This document shows, piece after piece, positions 1-9,822 of a stretch of 33,033 nt of DNA. The translations under genes and the position numbers were made by a program. The notes beneath the pieces were generated by a model that saw only the letters and a list, made by a program, of their open reading frames with translations, was not told the origin of the DNA and ran no database searches. How positions within the stretch are numbered: position 1 is the first letter of the stretch; each line of letters starts with the position of its first letter. This stretch comes from Gammaproteobacteria bacterium 45_16_T64 (lineage in GTDB: Bacteria; Pseudomonadota; Gammaproteobacteria; Pseudomonadales; Ketobacteraceae): assembly GCA_002162955.1 (NCBI GenBank), contig MABD01000054.1, positions 1-33,033 on the forward strand, given 5' to 3'.

Positions 1-1310
<1,310 letters not shown>

Positions 1311-1333
1311 TTATCCATATCGGGAGATAGCGA

Positions 1334-1759
1334 ATGGCCATTACCGTACAATGCGAGATAGTCAGTGCTGAAAAAGAGATATTCTCTGGATTAGTTGAGA
1401 TGTTGATCGCTCACGGCGCATTGGGTGACTTGGGCGTAGGCCCGGGTCACGCTCCCCTTCTGACTCGCTTGAATCCAGGTCCTGTAAGAGTGATCCGGCA
1501 GAATGGTGAAGAAGAAGTGTATTACGTGTCCGGTGGTATGTTAGAGGTTCAGCCCAACGTTGTTACTGTACTGGCAGATACTGCAGTACGAGCAGACGAT
1601 GTTGATGAAGCTGCAGCCGAACAAGCCGCTGAAGATGCACGTAAAGCGTTAGAAAATCAAAGCTCTGAGATTAATTATTCAGCAGCTGCATCTCAACTGG
1701 CGGAAGCTGTGGCGCAATTGCGTACAATTCGTCAGATGAAGAACAAACTGGGCAAGTAA
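1334..1759 (+). CDS. atpC: ATP synthase F1 subunit epsilon
   Basis: Epsilon subunit of the F1 central stalk, which couples rotation to catalysis and inhibits ATP hydrolysis. The 141 residues match the family's usual size (about 139 in E. coli). The N-terminal half ([19 protein letters not shown], then [21 protein letters not shown]) is the expected beta-sandwich, and the Ala/Glu-rich C-terminal part from about residue 90 is the two-helix inhibitory domain. A GGGAG-like ribosome site lies just before the ATG. It is the last gene of the atp operon: a strong hairpin with a T-tract begins about 45 bases after its stop. Confidence 0.97.
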   Translation: MAITVQCEIVSAEKEIFSGLVEMLIAHGALGDLGVGPGHAPLLTRLNPGPVRVIRQNGEEEVYYVSGGMLEVQPNVVTVLADTAVRADDVDEAAAEQAAEDARKALENQSSEINYSAAASQLAEAVAQLRTIRQMKNKLGK

Positions 1760-1799
1760 TTCATTATTTATTAATGTGAAAATTTACCTGCGTAGAATG

Positions 1800-1830
1800 A
1801 AAAAGGGTGGCCACGGCCACCCTTTTTTTG
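1800..1830 (+). terminator. Rho-independent terminator of the atp operon
   Basis: An A-tract leads into a GC-rich stem, GGGTGGCC paired with GGCCACCC around a two-base centre (in practice a four-base loop with slightly fewer pairs), followed by seven T residues. It sits between atpC and glmU and would separate their transcripts. The flanking A and T runs extend the stem and may let it work on the opposite strand too. Confidence 0.93.
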
Positions 1831-1891
1831 TTTTATAATTAGGGTTCTTTAGATAATTACTCTTTTCGCGACCATACCCCGAAGGAACACC

Positions 1892-3271
1892 ATGATGGAT
1901 CTCAACGTAGTCATATTAGCGGCAGGCAAAGGCACACGTATGAAGTCGAATTTGCCAAAGGTATTACAACCGCTAGCAAAAAAACCGCTGATCTCCCATG
2001 TTGTGGATACTTCCTTCTTAGTAGAAGCCAGTAATGTTGTTATTGTTTATGGCCATGGTGGGTCACTCGTAAAAGCCACTATCGATTACCTACATCCTAA
2101 TAAGCCCATTCGATGGGTAGAGCAAGCGGAGCAATTGGGTACGGGTCATGCGGTAAAAGTGGCACTGCCAGAGTTAAAGAGCGATTCAAGAACATTAATA
2201 CTTTACGGTGATGTGCCTTTGGTTTCGAAAGAGACATTACAAGGTTTTATTGCGGCAACAGGCGAGCAAGATTGTGGTCTACTTACCGTTGATCTCGATA
2301 ACCCAACGGGTTATGGACGAATCATCCGAGATGCTAGTGATAATGTTACGGCTATTGTTGAAGAAAAAGATGCGTCAGAAGAACAGAAAAAAGTGACTGA
2401 AGCTAACACTGGGATTATGTTGGTTAATTCCGAACACTTACAGCGTTGGCTGCCAGCGTTGGGAAGTGCGAATTCTCAGGGTGAATATTATTTAACTGAT
2501 ATCGTTAAGATGGCGTCAGACGAAGCGGTAAATGTGAAAGCAACCATGGTCAAGGACCCTATGGAAGTAGAAGGGGTCAATGATAAGCTACAATTAGCTA
2601 AGCTTGAGCGGGCATATCAATTGAGACAAGCTTACCGCCTTATGCAAGCGGGTGCTACTATCGTGGATCCTGAACGAGTGGATATTCGAGGTAGTGTATC
2701 AATCGGCCAAGATTGTTTTATTGATGTTAATGCAGTCTTTGAAGGTACGGTTACGCTTGGGGATAACTGTCAAATTGGTCCCAACTGCTTTATTACGAAC
2801 AGCAAGATTGGGAACAACGCGGTTATTAAAGCGAACACTGTCATTGAAGATGCTGTTATTGGTTCTGAGGCAGATATTGGGCCGTTTGCCCGAATACGAC
2901 CAGGTACTGTGACTGAAGCTGGAGTTAAGATCGGAAACTTCGTAGAAACTAAAAAAGCGCATATTCAAGAAGGCAGTAAAGTGAATCATTTAACCTATAT
3001 TGGCGATGCTGAAATAGGTAAATCCGTGAATATTGGTGCAGGTACCATTACTTGTAACTATGATGGTGTTAATAAGCATAAAACCATTATTGGTGATGGC
3101 GCATTTATTGGTTCTAATACCTCCTTGGTAGCGCCGATTACTGTGGGGGTTGGTGCTACTGTAGGTGCAGGATCAACGGTTTCTCGATCAGCAAAAGAGC
3201 ATGCGTTAACCGTGACCCGTGCTAAGCAGTTAACGCTTGCCGATTGGCAGCGTCCAACGAAAAAAAGCTAA
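1892..3271 (+). CDS. glmU: Bifunctional N-acetylglucosamine-1-phosphate uridyltransferase / glucosamine-1-phosphate acetyltransferase
   Basis: Cytoplasmic enzyme for the last two steps to UDP-GlcNAc, the precursor of peptidoglycan and lipopolysaccharide: it acetylates glucosamine-1-phosphate and then transfers UMP from UTP. The 459 residues agree with the family (456 in E. coli). The nucleotidyltransferase motif LAAGKGTRM is at residues 9-17, followed by LPKVLQPL. The C-terminal half carries hexapeptide repeats of a left-handed beta-helix (IGQDCFIDVNAVFEG, IGNNAVIKANTVIED and similar) and ends with the acetyltransferase region (YIGDAEIGKSVNIGAGTITCNYDG). An AAGGA site precedes two consecutive ATG codons; I take the first. 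glmS follows after 37 bases, so the two are probably cotranscribed. A TATAAT lies at 1834-1839 but I see no convincing -35 for it. Confidence 0.97.
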   Translation: MMDLNVVILAAGKGTRMKSNLPKVLQPLAKKPLISHVVDTSFLVEASNVVIVYGHGGSLVKATIDYLHPNKPIRWVEQAEQLGTGHAVKVALPELKSDSRTLILYGDVPLVSKETLQGFIAATGEQDCGLLTVDLDNPTGYGRIIRDASDNVTAIVEEKDASEEQKKVTEANTGIMLVNSEHLQRWLPALGSANSQGEYYLTDIVKMASDEAVNVKATMVKDPMEVEGVNDKLQLAKLERAYQLRQAYRLMQAGATIVDPERVDIRGSVSIGQDCFIDVNAVFEGTVTLGDNCQIGPNCFITNSKIGNNAVIKANTVIEDAVIGSEADIGPFARIRPGTVTEAGVKIGNFVETKKAHIQEGSKVNHLTYIGDAEIGKSVNIGAGTITCNYDGVNKHKTIIGDGAFIGSNTSLVAPITVGVGATVGAGSTVSRSAKEHALTVTRAKQLTLADWQRPTKKS

Positions 3272-3308
3272 ATTTACGAAAGCCAATTTTTGAAGATAGG
3301 ATAATCAT

Positions 3309-5135
3309 ATGTGTGGAATTGTTGGTGCCGTATCAACACGTCAAATAGCTCCAATTCTTGTCGAAGGTTTGAAGCGACTGGAATATCGCGGTTACGATTC
3401 TGCCGGTATTGCGCAGCTTGCCGCGGATCAAGAAATTGAACGTATTCGCTGTCAAGGTAAAGTCAAAGGCCTTGAAGAAGCGGTAGCAGGAAGTACATAC
3501 CCTGGTGTCGTGGGCATCGCTCATACTCGATGGGCTACTCACGGAGTGCCCAGCGTAGAAAATGCCCATCCTCATATGTCTAATAATGAGGTGGCCGTTG
3601 TACATAATGGTATCATTGAAAATCACGAGTCATTACGTAAAGAGTTGCAAGCAGAGGGCTATCAATTTACGTCAGAGACCGATACAGAAGTGGTTGCACA
3701 CCTTTTTCATCGCGAGTATCAGAAGGAGCCTGATCTGTTAATCGCGTTGCGTGCCACGGTCGCTCTATTAGAAGGAGCGTACGCGTTAGGTGTTATCCAC
3801 AAGAATGAACCGAGTCGTTTGGTATGCTCTCGTGCTGGCAGTCCTTTGGTTTTAGGTGTTGGCATCGGAGAGAACTTTATTGCCTCAGATCAGCTTGCGT
3901 TATTGCCGGTAACGAATCGATTTATCTTTTTGGAAGAAGGCGACTTTGCTGATTTACAGTTAGATTCTTTGGTTATTGAGGACATTGATGGACAGATTGT
4001 TAAACGTCCAATCAGAGATAATGTAGGCAGTGCGGGTACCGCAGAAAAAGGTGAATATCGCCACTTTATGATGAAGGAGATCTTTGAGCAGCCGACCTCA
4101 GTTAGAGGTACGTTAGACGGTCGTATTCAGGATGGAAAAGTGCAGCTGGATGAATTTGGACCAAATGCCGAGACGTTATTTAGCCGGGTTGAAGGGATAC
4201 AGATCATTGCCTGTGGCACGAGCTTCCATGCCGGTATGGTGGCTAAGTATTGGTTTGAATCTATTGCGGGTGTTCAGTGCAATGTTGAGGTTGCATCTGA
4301 GTTTCGCTATAGGAAAACTGTCGTTCGACCCAATACGTTGTTTGTCACGATTTCCCAATCAGGGGAAACAGCAGATACTTTAGCCGCGCTCAGGGATGCT
4401 AAAGGGTATTTGGGATCGCTAACTATTTGTAATGTACCTGATAGTTCGCTCGTACGTGAATCTGATATGGCATTTATGACAAAAGCGGGCACGGAGATTG
4501 GGGTAGCATCGACTAAAGCGTTTACCACACAACTGGTATCGCTGTTCTTGTTTATGGTTGCTGTTGCTCGTTTTAATAAAGTCGATGAGGCTGAAGAAGC
4601 ATCCTTACTTTCAAAGCTGACCCAGCTCCCTGAACTTATTCAAAATGCGTTGAGACTGAATACGGCGATTAAAGAAATGGCTCCGTTATTTAGTGAAAAA
4701 AACCATGCACTCTTTCTTGGTCGGGGAATACAGTATCCAATCGCAATGGAAGGGGCATTAAAACTCAAAGAAATTTCTTATATCCACGCGGAAGCATACC
4801 CTGCTGGAGAGCTAAAACACGGCCCATTAGCGCTTGTGGACAAAGACATGCCTATTGTGGCGGTTGCACCTTCTGACAATATGTTGGAAAAGCTTAAGTC
4901 AAATCTTCAGGAAGTGCGTGCGAGAGGTGGTGAATTATTTATCTTTCAAGACGCCAAAGCGGGTGTTGAAGAGGATGATGATGTGCATGTTATGGATTTG
5001 CCTTACGTTGATGAGGTAATTGCCCCTATTCTCTATACCATACCGCTACAGCTACTGTCTTATCATGTGGCTATTATTAAAGGTACTGATGTGGATCAAC
5101 CTCGTAATTTGGCAAAATCGGTTACGGTAGAGTAA
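3309..5135 (+). CDS. glmS: Glutamine--fructose-6-phosphate aminotransferase (isomerizing)
   Basis: Makes glucosamine-6-phosphate from fructose-6-phosphate and glutamine, the entry step of amino-sugar synthesis. The protein is 608 residues (609 in E. coli). The N-terminus MCGIVGAV places the nucleophile Cys2 directly after the initiator Met, confirming the start. The glutamine amidotransferase domain fills about residues 1-240 ([21 protein letters not shown]). Two SIS sugar-isomerase domains follow ([16 protein letters not shown], then [15 protein letters not shown]), and the C-terminus LAKSVTVE is typical. It follows glmU directly; the DeoR-type regulator that I recall between the two genes in Pseudomonas is absent. 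No ribozyme is visible, as expected for this group. Confidence 0.98.
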   Translation: MCGIVGAVSTRQIAPILVEGLKRLEYRGYDSAGIAQLAADQEIERIRCQGKVKGLEEAVAGSTYPGVVGIAHTRWATHGVPSVENAHPHMSNNEVAVVHNGIIENHESLRKELQAEGYQFTSETDTEVVAHLFHREYQKEPDLLIALRATVALLEGAYALGVIHKNEPSRLVCSRAGSPLVLGVGIGENFIASDQLALLPVTNRFIFLEEGDFADLQLDSLVIEDIDGQIVKRPIRDNVGSAGTAEKGEYRHFMMKEIFEQPTSVRGTLDGRIQDGKVQLDEFGPNAETLFSRVEGIQIIACGTSFHAGMVAKYWFESIAGVQCNVEVASEFRYRKTVVRPNTLFVTISQSGETADTLAALRDAKGYLGSLTICNVPDSSLVRESDMAFMTKAGTEIGVASTKAFTTQLVSLFLFMVAVARFNKVDEAEEASLLSKLTQLPELIQNALRLNTAIKEMAPLFSEKNHALFLGRGIQYPIAMEGALKLKEISYIHAEAYPAGELKHGPLALVDKDMPIVAVAPSDNMLEKLKSNLQEVRARGGELFIFQDAKAGVEEDDDVHVMDLPYVDEVIAPILYTIPLQLLSYHVAIIKGTDVDQPRNLAKSVTVE

Positions 5136-5151
5136 TGTTAAGAAGAGTTAT

Positions 5152-5655
5152 ATGAGCCCTCCTAGGATTGAACGACATATAGAACGTGTATTTTACGCCA
5201 GTCGGTGGTTAGCAGCGCCCTTGTATTTAGGTTTAAGCTTGGCGTTGTTACTACTTGGTATCAAATTCTTTGAAGAATTGATCCATACCTTCCCCCTCAT
5301 TTTTGAAATGAAGGAAACACAACTAGTGCTGCTAACACTCTCACTGGTGGATCTCGCGTTGGTCGGGGGTCTCATTGTCATGGTGATGTTTTCTGGGTAT
5401 GAGAATTTTGTATCTAAAATAGATATCGATGATAGCTCAGACAAATTGTCATGGCTGGGAAAGCTTGATTCGGGTTCTTTGAAACAAAAAGTAGCGGCTT
5501 CTATTGTCGCAATATCGTCCATTCATTTACTAAAAATGTTTATGGCAGCAGAAGATATCGCAGATGGAAAAATCATGTGGTACGTGATCGTTCATCTCGC
5601 GTTTGTTGTGTCTGCATTAGGAATGGCATGGGTAGATAAGCTCAATAGAGAGTAG
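5152..5655 (+). CDS. yqhA: YqhA/UPF0114 family inner-membrane protein
   Basis: An integral membrane protein of 167 residues that reads like E. coli YqhA (TIGR00645/UPF0114), a family without a firmly assigned function. Family landmarks are [21 protein letters not shown] near the N-terminus, [26 protein letters not shown] in the middle, and [22 protein letters not shown] followed by [11 protein letters not shown] near the end. Hydrophobic segments at about 18-40, 57-82, 112-132 and 140-160 suggest three or four membrane helices. It starts 16 bases after glmS and probably shares its transcript, although no functional link is known. Family membership is secure. Confidence 0.92.
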   Translation: MSPPRIERHIERVFYASRWLAAPLYLGLSLALLLLGIKFFEELIHTFPLIFEMKETQLVLLTLSLVDLALVGGLIVMVMFSGYENFVSKIDIDDSSDKLSWLGKLDSGSLKQKVAASIVAISSIHLLKMFMAAEDIADGKIMWYVIVHLAFVVSALGMAWVDKLNRE

Positions 5656-5675
5656 ATACGAAAATAGAGATTTAT

Positions 5676-5707
5676 AACGCTATTAATCAGTGGTGATTAA
5701 TAGCGTT
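5676..5707. terminator. Convergent bidirectional hairpin after yqhA
   Basis: A perfect 14-bp inverted repeat, AACGCTATTAATCA at 5676-5689 and its complement at 5694-5707, with a four-base GTGG loop. It lies between two convergent genes, and its right arm contains the stop codon of the minus-strand gene (5697-5699). The stem is AT-rich and neither side has a long T-tract, so termination may be partial. Confidence 0.6.
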
Positions 5708-6104
5708 CAAAGTTGTAGGTATGATCAACTCCTTCTTGCGACAAAATTAAAATTAGTCGCTTTTGATCAATATACTTTATGGTAAAGTGACGCTTCTCTC
5801 GAGTTTTCTTATCTTTAATCGTTAACTTACGGTTTGATAGTGTAAAGTAAGAACGTTTTAGAGGGGCTTCGCCTTCTCTAAGCTCAATAAACCCGTTACG
5901 CTTAAAAATCCAATAGTCACTTTGAGCAGTATTGTTTGAAAGGTTTTGGCCTTTTTCATAAACTGCAAGAAGAGCCCAGCGCCCAATTAACTGGGAGGTA
6001 TAACCTTGCGGGTTATTGGATCCCCAGCTCGTCACATTAGCAGCGTTAGTGTGCATTGTTACAGTTACGAAAAATATACTTATTAGCAGAAAGGGTATTT
6101 TCAT
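5697..6104 (-). CDS. Small exported protein, lipocalin-like pattern
   Basis: Unrecognised protein of 135 residues. Residues 1-21 are a classic signal peptide (short basic start, hydrophobic core, cleavage expected near HTNA), so the mature ~114-residue protein should be periplasmic. The mature part has LIGRWALLAVYEKGQN, then SDYWIFKRNGFIELRE, then strand-like stretches rich in Lys/Arg ending VDHTYNFERY. This order (G-x-W strand, later F-x-x-x-G strand) resembles small lipocalin-like or META-like barrels that compare a 'total' with a written-out fold, but it is only a pattern resemblance. No cysteines are needed and no catalytic motif is seen. It is transcribed alone, away from the gene at 6360. 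The ATG has a weak GGTGA-type ribosome site six bases upstream. Confidence 0.7.
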   Translation of the reverse strand: MKIPFLLISIFFVTVTMHTNAANVTSWGSNNPQGYTSQLIGRWALLAVYEKGQNLSNNTAQSDYWIFKRNGFIELREGEAPLKRSYFTLSNRKLTIKDKKTREKRHFTIKYIDQKRLILILSQEGVDHTYNFERY

Positions 6105-6136
6105 GCCTAATCACCCATTATTAGTAAATTATAGCT

Positions 6137-6157
6137 GCAGGATTGATGTCATCCTGC
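6137..6157. repeat. Short inverted repeat in the divergent intergenic region
   Basis: GCAGGAT and ATCCTGC form a perfect 7-bp stem around a seven-base spacer, followed on the plus strand by TTTAATT. It sits about 33 bases upstream of the minus-strand gene start and about 200 bases before the plus-strand gene. No gene ends here, so it is more likely an operator or leader hairpin than a terminator. The rest of the 255-base gap is AT-rich with no clear promoter. Confidence 0.4.
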
Positions 6158-6359
6158 TTTAATTCAGAAGTTGGAAATCCCTTTTATACTTGGTATTAAA
6201 ACAGGAATTTGTTTCAAAGAAAATTGGTTAGCCCTAATGATCTATGGGAAAGGGTAACAAATTATACAATATGGCTGAATAGCGAAAGTAGGTTTTATTT
6301 CGGGGTGCTATCAGGCCATCTAATTGCGAATAGCTCATCAAGATAATAAGAAGACGAAT

Positions 6360-7676
6360 ATGAAATCTATTGTACTAAATATAACTCAGACCGCCGCTGG
6401 TTTGGTGGGGGCCTTAGCATTGCTGTTCAGCGTTTCAAGTCAGGCAAGCCTAAAACCGCTTACTGATATTGCAGCATTTCAAACCATAGCAGTAGAAGGT
6501 GAAGATATCCCGGCGGCGTTGGGGGAGGCCATAGATACGCTATCGTTAGCAGCAGTGATTGATGACGAAATGGAACCCATACCATTCCAGATAGATGAAT
6601 ATAATGAGGGTGGTGCTGTATATTTTGAAGGTTGGTCTGTGCCTATTGCAGGTGCGCAACACATCTTGGATAAGACAGACAAATTACTCTTTTTACAAAA
6701 AGATGCGGGTACTAGACGGCTGGCGGAACACCGGTTTGATGGGCAGTTTGTGGCTGAAGTTGCTTTGATGGGGGGCGATGGTGTTACACGTTATGTGTAT
6801 CTGTTAAAGGATTCTCGTTTACGATCTGATGAACAATATGTGCGTTACAGTGCAGAAGATGGGTTAGTAGAAACGGATTTCTATTCTTTAGCCTATAACC
6901 AAGAGAATCACGTTGTCTGGGATGATTTTACGATCATGAACTACAGTGGTGATGAAAATCCGTTAGATTCCCTTAAGCTACGTTTGGATGCAGGTCTATT
7001 GACATCTTTTTCTACAACCACGCTTAACAATGATCAGATAGTTGCTCAGCCGGCGGGAGAAAATATTGGGCCGATAAGAACAACGACTCAACTGGATCTA
7101 ACACTTTGGCTATTCAAAGTACCAATGTTGCAGGTCAGTTTGCAGATCCATCACTACCCTAAGTCCGTTATTTACGATGCGCGTATGGTGATTCCTGCGG
7201 TTCGTAGAAAGCTTTTAGTAAATCCAACGTTATCGATGAGTTTAGATGGCAATAACCTGCTTGGTACCACGGTAAGAACCGCACTCGGCCCTAAGCAAGC
7301 GGGTATCGTTGATGGTGAAATTAATGATATTGAACATCAGATGATTGAAGCCAGCGCTTCTGCTGTAAATAATTGGATATGGGCATCGACTCATCGGAAT
7401 CTGGATATTTTGGCATTCTTCGAATTTCTTGGAGAGACGATGGAGCCGATATCGACACAATATTTGGATGACAAGTTGATGGTAGATGAACCTGAGCGTT
7501 TTGTCGGTCAACTACCTAATATGGGCTATCGAATTGAGAACTTACCAGACGATGGTTTTTTTGGATTCGCGACGAGTATCTATATCAGTAATGGTTTTAA
7601 AGGTGAGCCTGAAGACTTTACTCAAGCAATTCGCACAATGCCGGAACTTAGGGTAACGCAGGTGAAGAAAGGCTAA
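6360..7676 (+). CDS. Secreted protein of unknown function (438 aa)
   Basis: I do not recognise this family. The ATG at 6360 is chosen over an in-frame TTG at 6324 because it gives a normal signal peptide (residues 1-29, ending SVSSQA) behind an AAGAAG-like ribosome site. The mature protein of about 409 residues has no further obvious membrane helix and should be periplasmic or outer-membrane associated. Early in it is the stretch EMEPIPFQIDEYNEGGAVYF followed by KLLFLQKDAG, which looks like a beta-sandwich 'P-x-Q-x-D' pattern seen in several large secreted proteins of unknown role. The remainder is rich in alternating hydrophobic residues, consistent with beta structure. There are no cysteines that I noticed and no known catalytic motif. 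It is monocistronic, ending in a perfect inverted repeat. Confidence 0.8.
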   Translation: MKSIVLNITQTAAGLVGALALLFSVSSQASLKPLTDIAAFQTIAVEGEDIPAALGEAIDTLSLAAVIDDEMEPIPFQIDEYNEGGAVYFEGWSVPIAGAQHILDKTDKLLFLQKDAGTRRLAEHRFDGQFVAEVALMGGDGVTRYVYLLKDSRLRSDEQYVRYSAEDGLVETDFYSLAYNQENHVVWDDFTIMNYSGDENPLDSLKLRLDAGLLTSFSTTTLNNDQIVAQPAGENIGPIRTTTQLDLTLWLFKVPMLQVSLQIHHYPKSVIYDARMVIPAVRRKLLVNPTLSMSLDGNNLLGTTVRTALGPKQAGIVDGEINDIEHQMIEASASAVNNWIWASTHRNLDILAFFEFLGETMEPISTQYLDDKLMVDEPERFVGQLPNMGYRIENLPDDGFFGFATSIYISNGFKGEPEDFTQAIRTMPELRVTQVKKG

Positions 7677-7686
7677 CGTTTACGAT

Positions 7687-7730
7687 AATTATTTGAAGGT
7701 GAACCTATTCTGTCTCACCTTCAAATAATT
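7687..7730. terminator. Convergent hairpin between two exported-protein genes
   Basis: A perfect 16-bp inverted repeat, with arms at 7687-7702 (AATTATTTGAAGGTGA) and 7715-7730, and a 12-base loop. It lies between the convergent genes ending at 7676 and 7705; the minus-strand stop codon is in the loop and the right arm encodes its last residues. There is no clear T-tract, so it is either an imperfect terminator or a stabilising 3' end for both mRNAs. Confidence 0.6.
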
Positions 7731-8244
7731 TGACGTCTACTAACTGAAACGTACAGGATGGTGTTTTATCTTTTTTGCTCTTGCTCTTGGTGTGGATAGT
7801 GAGGGTTTCACCATTTGACTTAATTGAAAACGTAAAGCGTCGCTTAACTACTTTGATCTCAACACCATCATCACTCAATATCAATTTCTGAAAGAGAATG
7901 GGTTTAAAGGATTGTGTTGGGTGATCAATGTAGAATTCTTTATAAGTGTCGTTCGCTCTGATATCGATGGACAAAAATGTACTATCTTCATGGGTATAAA
8001 AGTTTGCAGTACAATCCTTATTGCCTGACTTGCCGGGTAAATTAATTCTACCTATGCCATTTTCAAACTGAGAAATTTGCTCATGCATCAGGTTTTTAAA
8101 CTCCTGGTGTAGTGCACCGTTCTCTCTTGGGATATTAACGACTGTTTCAGCAAATGATGTCTGGCTCAAACTGAGCCCTATCAGTGGTATAAGTAACAGT
8201 AGTCTGTGTAGATACAATGGGCGCCGCGTAGGGTCTGCTGCCAC
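7705..8244 (-). CDS. Exported protein of unknown function, second gene of operon
   Basis: Unrecognised 179-residue protein. It starts with GTG behind a good AAGGAG site eight bases away that overlaps the end of the preceding gene. Residues 11-32 ([18 protein letters not shown]) form a signal peptide with cleavage expected after FA at 32, so the mature protein is periplasmic, about 147 residues. The mature part contains two cysteines (78 and 164), well placed for one disulfide, and a basic patch KSKSKKDK at 153-160. Predominantly alternating polar and hydrophobic residues suggest beta structure. The gene begins 12 bases after the stop of the coiled-coil/hydrolase-like gene, so the two proteins are probably made and exported together. 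Confidence 0.75.
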   Translation of the reverse strand: MAADPTRRPLYLHRLLLLIPLIGLSLSQTSFAETVVNIPRENGALHQEFKNLMHEQISQFENGIGRINLPGKSGNKDCTANFYTHEDSTFLSIDIRANDTYKEFYIDHPTQSFKPILFQKLILSDDGVEIKVVKRRFTFSIKSNGETLTIHTKSKSKKDKTPSCTFQLVDVKLFEGETE

Positions 8245-8256
8245 TGAATGTTCTCC

Positions 8257-9822
8257 TTAACGTAAATGTTTTACCAGTAGCTTCGGTAATGTCTTAGAAG
8301 CCTGTGCCAGCAATGCTCTATGGGCATTCTTGCCTGCGCCTATAAATACACGTTTTTGATCGGACTCAATAGTTGCTGAGGTGTCAAAACGACCGGTTGC
8401 TGTAGGCACATCAATATTTGTTCCGTCGTTAGCCACTATAGCAATTCGACGCTGATAATCCAGCGGGCCTTTATTGTCTTTTTGCCAGCGATTATAAAAA
8501 TGTTTGATATTGGATGTAATTTCACGGCGTTGCGCGTCTTTAATGCAATTGCTGTATTCCGTGTTGATGATGCGATCGTTGACGGTGGGTACAGTGCAGT
8601 GCATGTTTGAATCATTATAGACAATGTTGGCCCGCAGGTTGTCGCTACCGATTGGATCAATAACCGCCAAGAACTCAATGCCTCGGCCAAGTGTAGAGGC
8701 AACCTCTGTGGCTGCTTCAATGGCAGCACCACCGCCGCGACCGTGTCCAATTAGGATAATATTGGCATCTTTATGGATCGCTTTGAGTTTTGCTTCAAAC
8801 TCAGATTTAAATAAGGCCGTTGACTCTGAACCACTGTTACCTTCGAATCCGTTCCAATTGGCTTGTATATACTTTGCTTCGTAAGATTCGACCCAGTCTT
8901 TGAGTTGTAAGGTATCTTCGATGTTGGGTTCGTATTCACCGGAGATGGCAAATACATAGGAGGCAAATTCTGGCTTGGAGGCTCTCTGCTGAATCCGTTT
9001 CTGAATGTTCTTTGGGGTAATGGCTGCGGGTGCCGGTGCACTATTCGCGAATTTTATATGTTCTGCGAGCTCCAGGCGGTTGCTTCTTGTTTTGGAGAGT
9101 AGGCCTTTGTTACGCTTGACTTGTTTTCTGAGGCTGATTATTAATGACGCCTGGGTTTCGCGTTGGGCTAATATCGATTGCAGTTTAGGGTCCATCTCAA
9201 ATGAGGCACTATTCTGAGAGTTACCTAGCGCTAGTAATTGTTGTTCAGCACTACTGACTACCGCAAGAACGGCTTTTAGTTCGGCTTCGAGGGTTAACTT
9301 GTCGGCGTGTAGTTGATTGCTGCGCTGCTGGTTGCTGTCGATTTTCTTTTTGTGGTTCTCTGCTTCTAACTGGCGCTTAAAAGGATTGAGGGACTGGTAA
9401 TAATCGGTTGAGCGCTGAGTGTCCCGTTGTAGCAACTGGATATCTTTATCTAATAATCGAATGGCAGTTTCGATGCGCTTCTTTTCAAACGATTGTCGTT
9501 TTACTTCACGTTTTGCTTCATGGGAGGCGGTTCGATTGCTGCTGCGTTCTTGTCGTAGTTGTTTGCGGTGTGAAAGAATTTTGGTGTCTAATGCCCACAA
9601 TGTACGCTCAATAACTTTTATTTGGTTATCGTCTGCGCCAAGGCTGTTAGTCAGTTGGGATATTTGTTTATCGTAGGAGGTTAGGCTTGGAGCTGCATGA
9701 CTAAGTGTGGGTAGCGTCAGTAACCCAGCAAACATTACGCCAGCAAAGCTTAACGCCTTGAACGTGTTTGCACGGGGGGAGCCTGTTGCCCCAGTGATCT
9801 GAGTAAATAGATTGTTAGTCAT
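8257..9822 (-). CDS. Exported coiled-coil protein with degenerate alpha/beta-hydrolase-like domain
   Basis: A 521-residue protein I cannot assign to a named family. A hydrophobic stretch at about 24-43 ending LSHA looks like a signal peptide after an unusually long N-terminus. Residues about 50-255 are rich in Gln, Lys, Arg, Glu and Leu and look like a long coiled coil. After an Ala/Pro linker (261-270), residues about 285-521 look like an alpha/beta-hydrolase: a strand ANIILIGHGRGGGAA at 353-367 resembles the nucleophile elbow strand and turn, AVIDPIG at 386-392 could hold the acid, and NAHRA at 499-503 could hold the histidine. The elbow reads G-H-G-R-G, so the nucleophile serine expected at 361 is glycine. 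Two cysteines (409, 426) may pair. It is the first gene of an operon with the gene ending at 7705. Confidence 0.75.
   Translation of the reverse strand: MTNNLFTQITGATGSPRANTFKALSFAGVMFAGLLTLPTLSHAAPSLTSYDKQISQLTNSLGADDNQIKVIERTLWALDTKILSHRKQLRQERSSNRTASHEAKREVKRQSFEKKRIETAIRLLDKDIQLLQRDTQRSTDYYQSLNPFKRQLEAENHKKKIDSNQQRSNQLHADKLTLEAELKAVLAVVSSAEQQLLALGNSQNSASFEMDPKLQSILAQRETQASLIISLRKQVKRNKGLLSKTRSNRLELAEHIKFANSAPAPAAITPKNIQKRIQQRASKPEFASYVFAISGEYEPNIEDTLQLKDWVESYEAKYIQANWNGFEGNSGSESTALFKSEFEAKLKAIHKDANIILIGHGRGGGAAIEAATEVASTLGRGIEFLAVIDPIGSDNLRANIVYNDSNMHCTVPTVNDRIINTEYSNCIKDAQRREITSNIKHFYNRWQKDNKGPLDYQRRIAIVANDGTNIDVPTATGRFDTSATIESDQKRVFIGAGKNAHRALLAQASKTLPKLLVKHLR

Noticed and set aside
3333-3626. 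Open frames on the opposite strand within glmS, uvrD, phoU and other genes
   Set aside because: They lie inside well-recognised genes and have no ribosome site, signal or family resemblance.
6324-6359. TTG start for the 438-residue secreted protein
   Set aside because: It would put 12 hydrophilic residues before a normal signal peptide and has no ribosome site.
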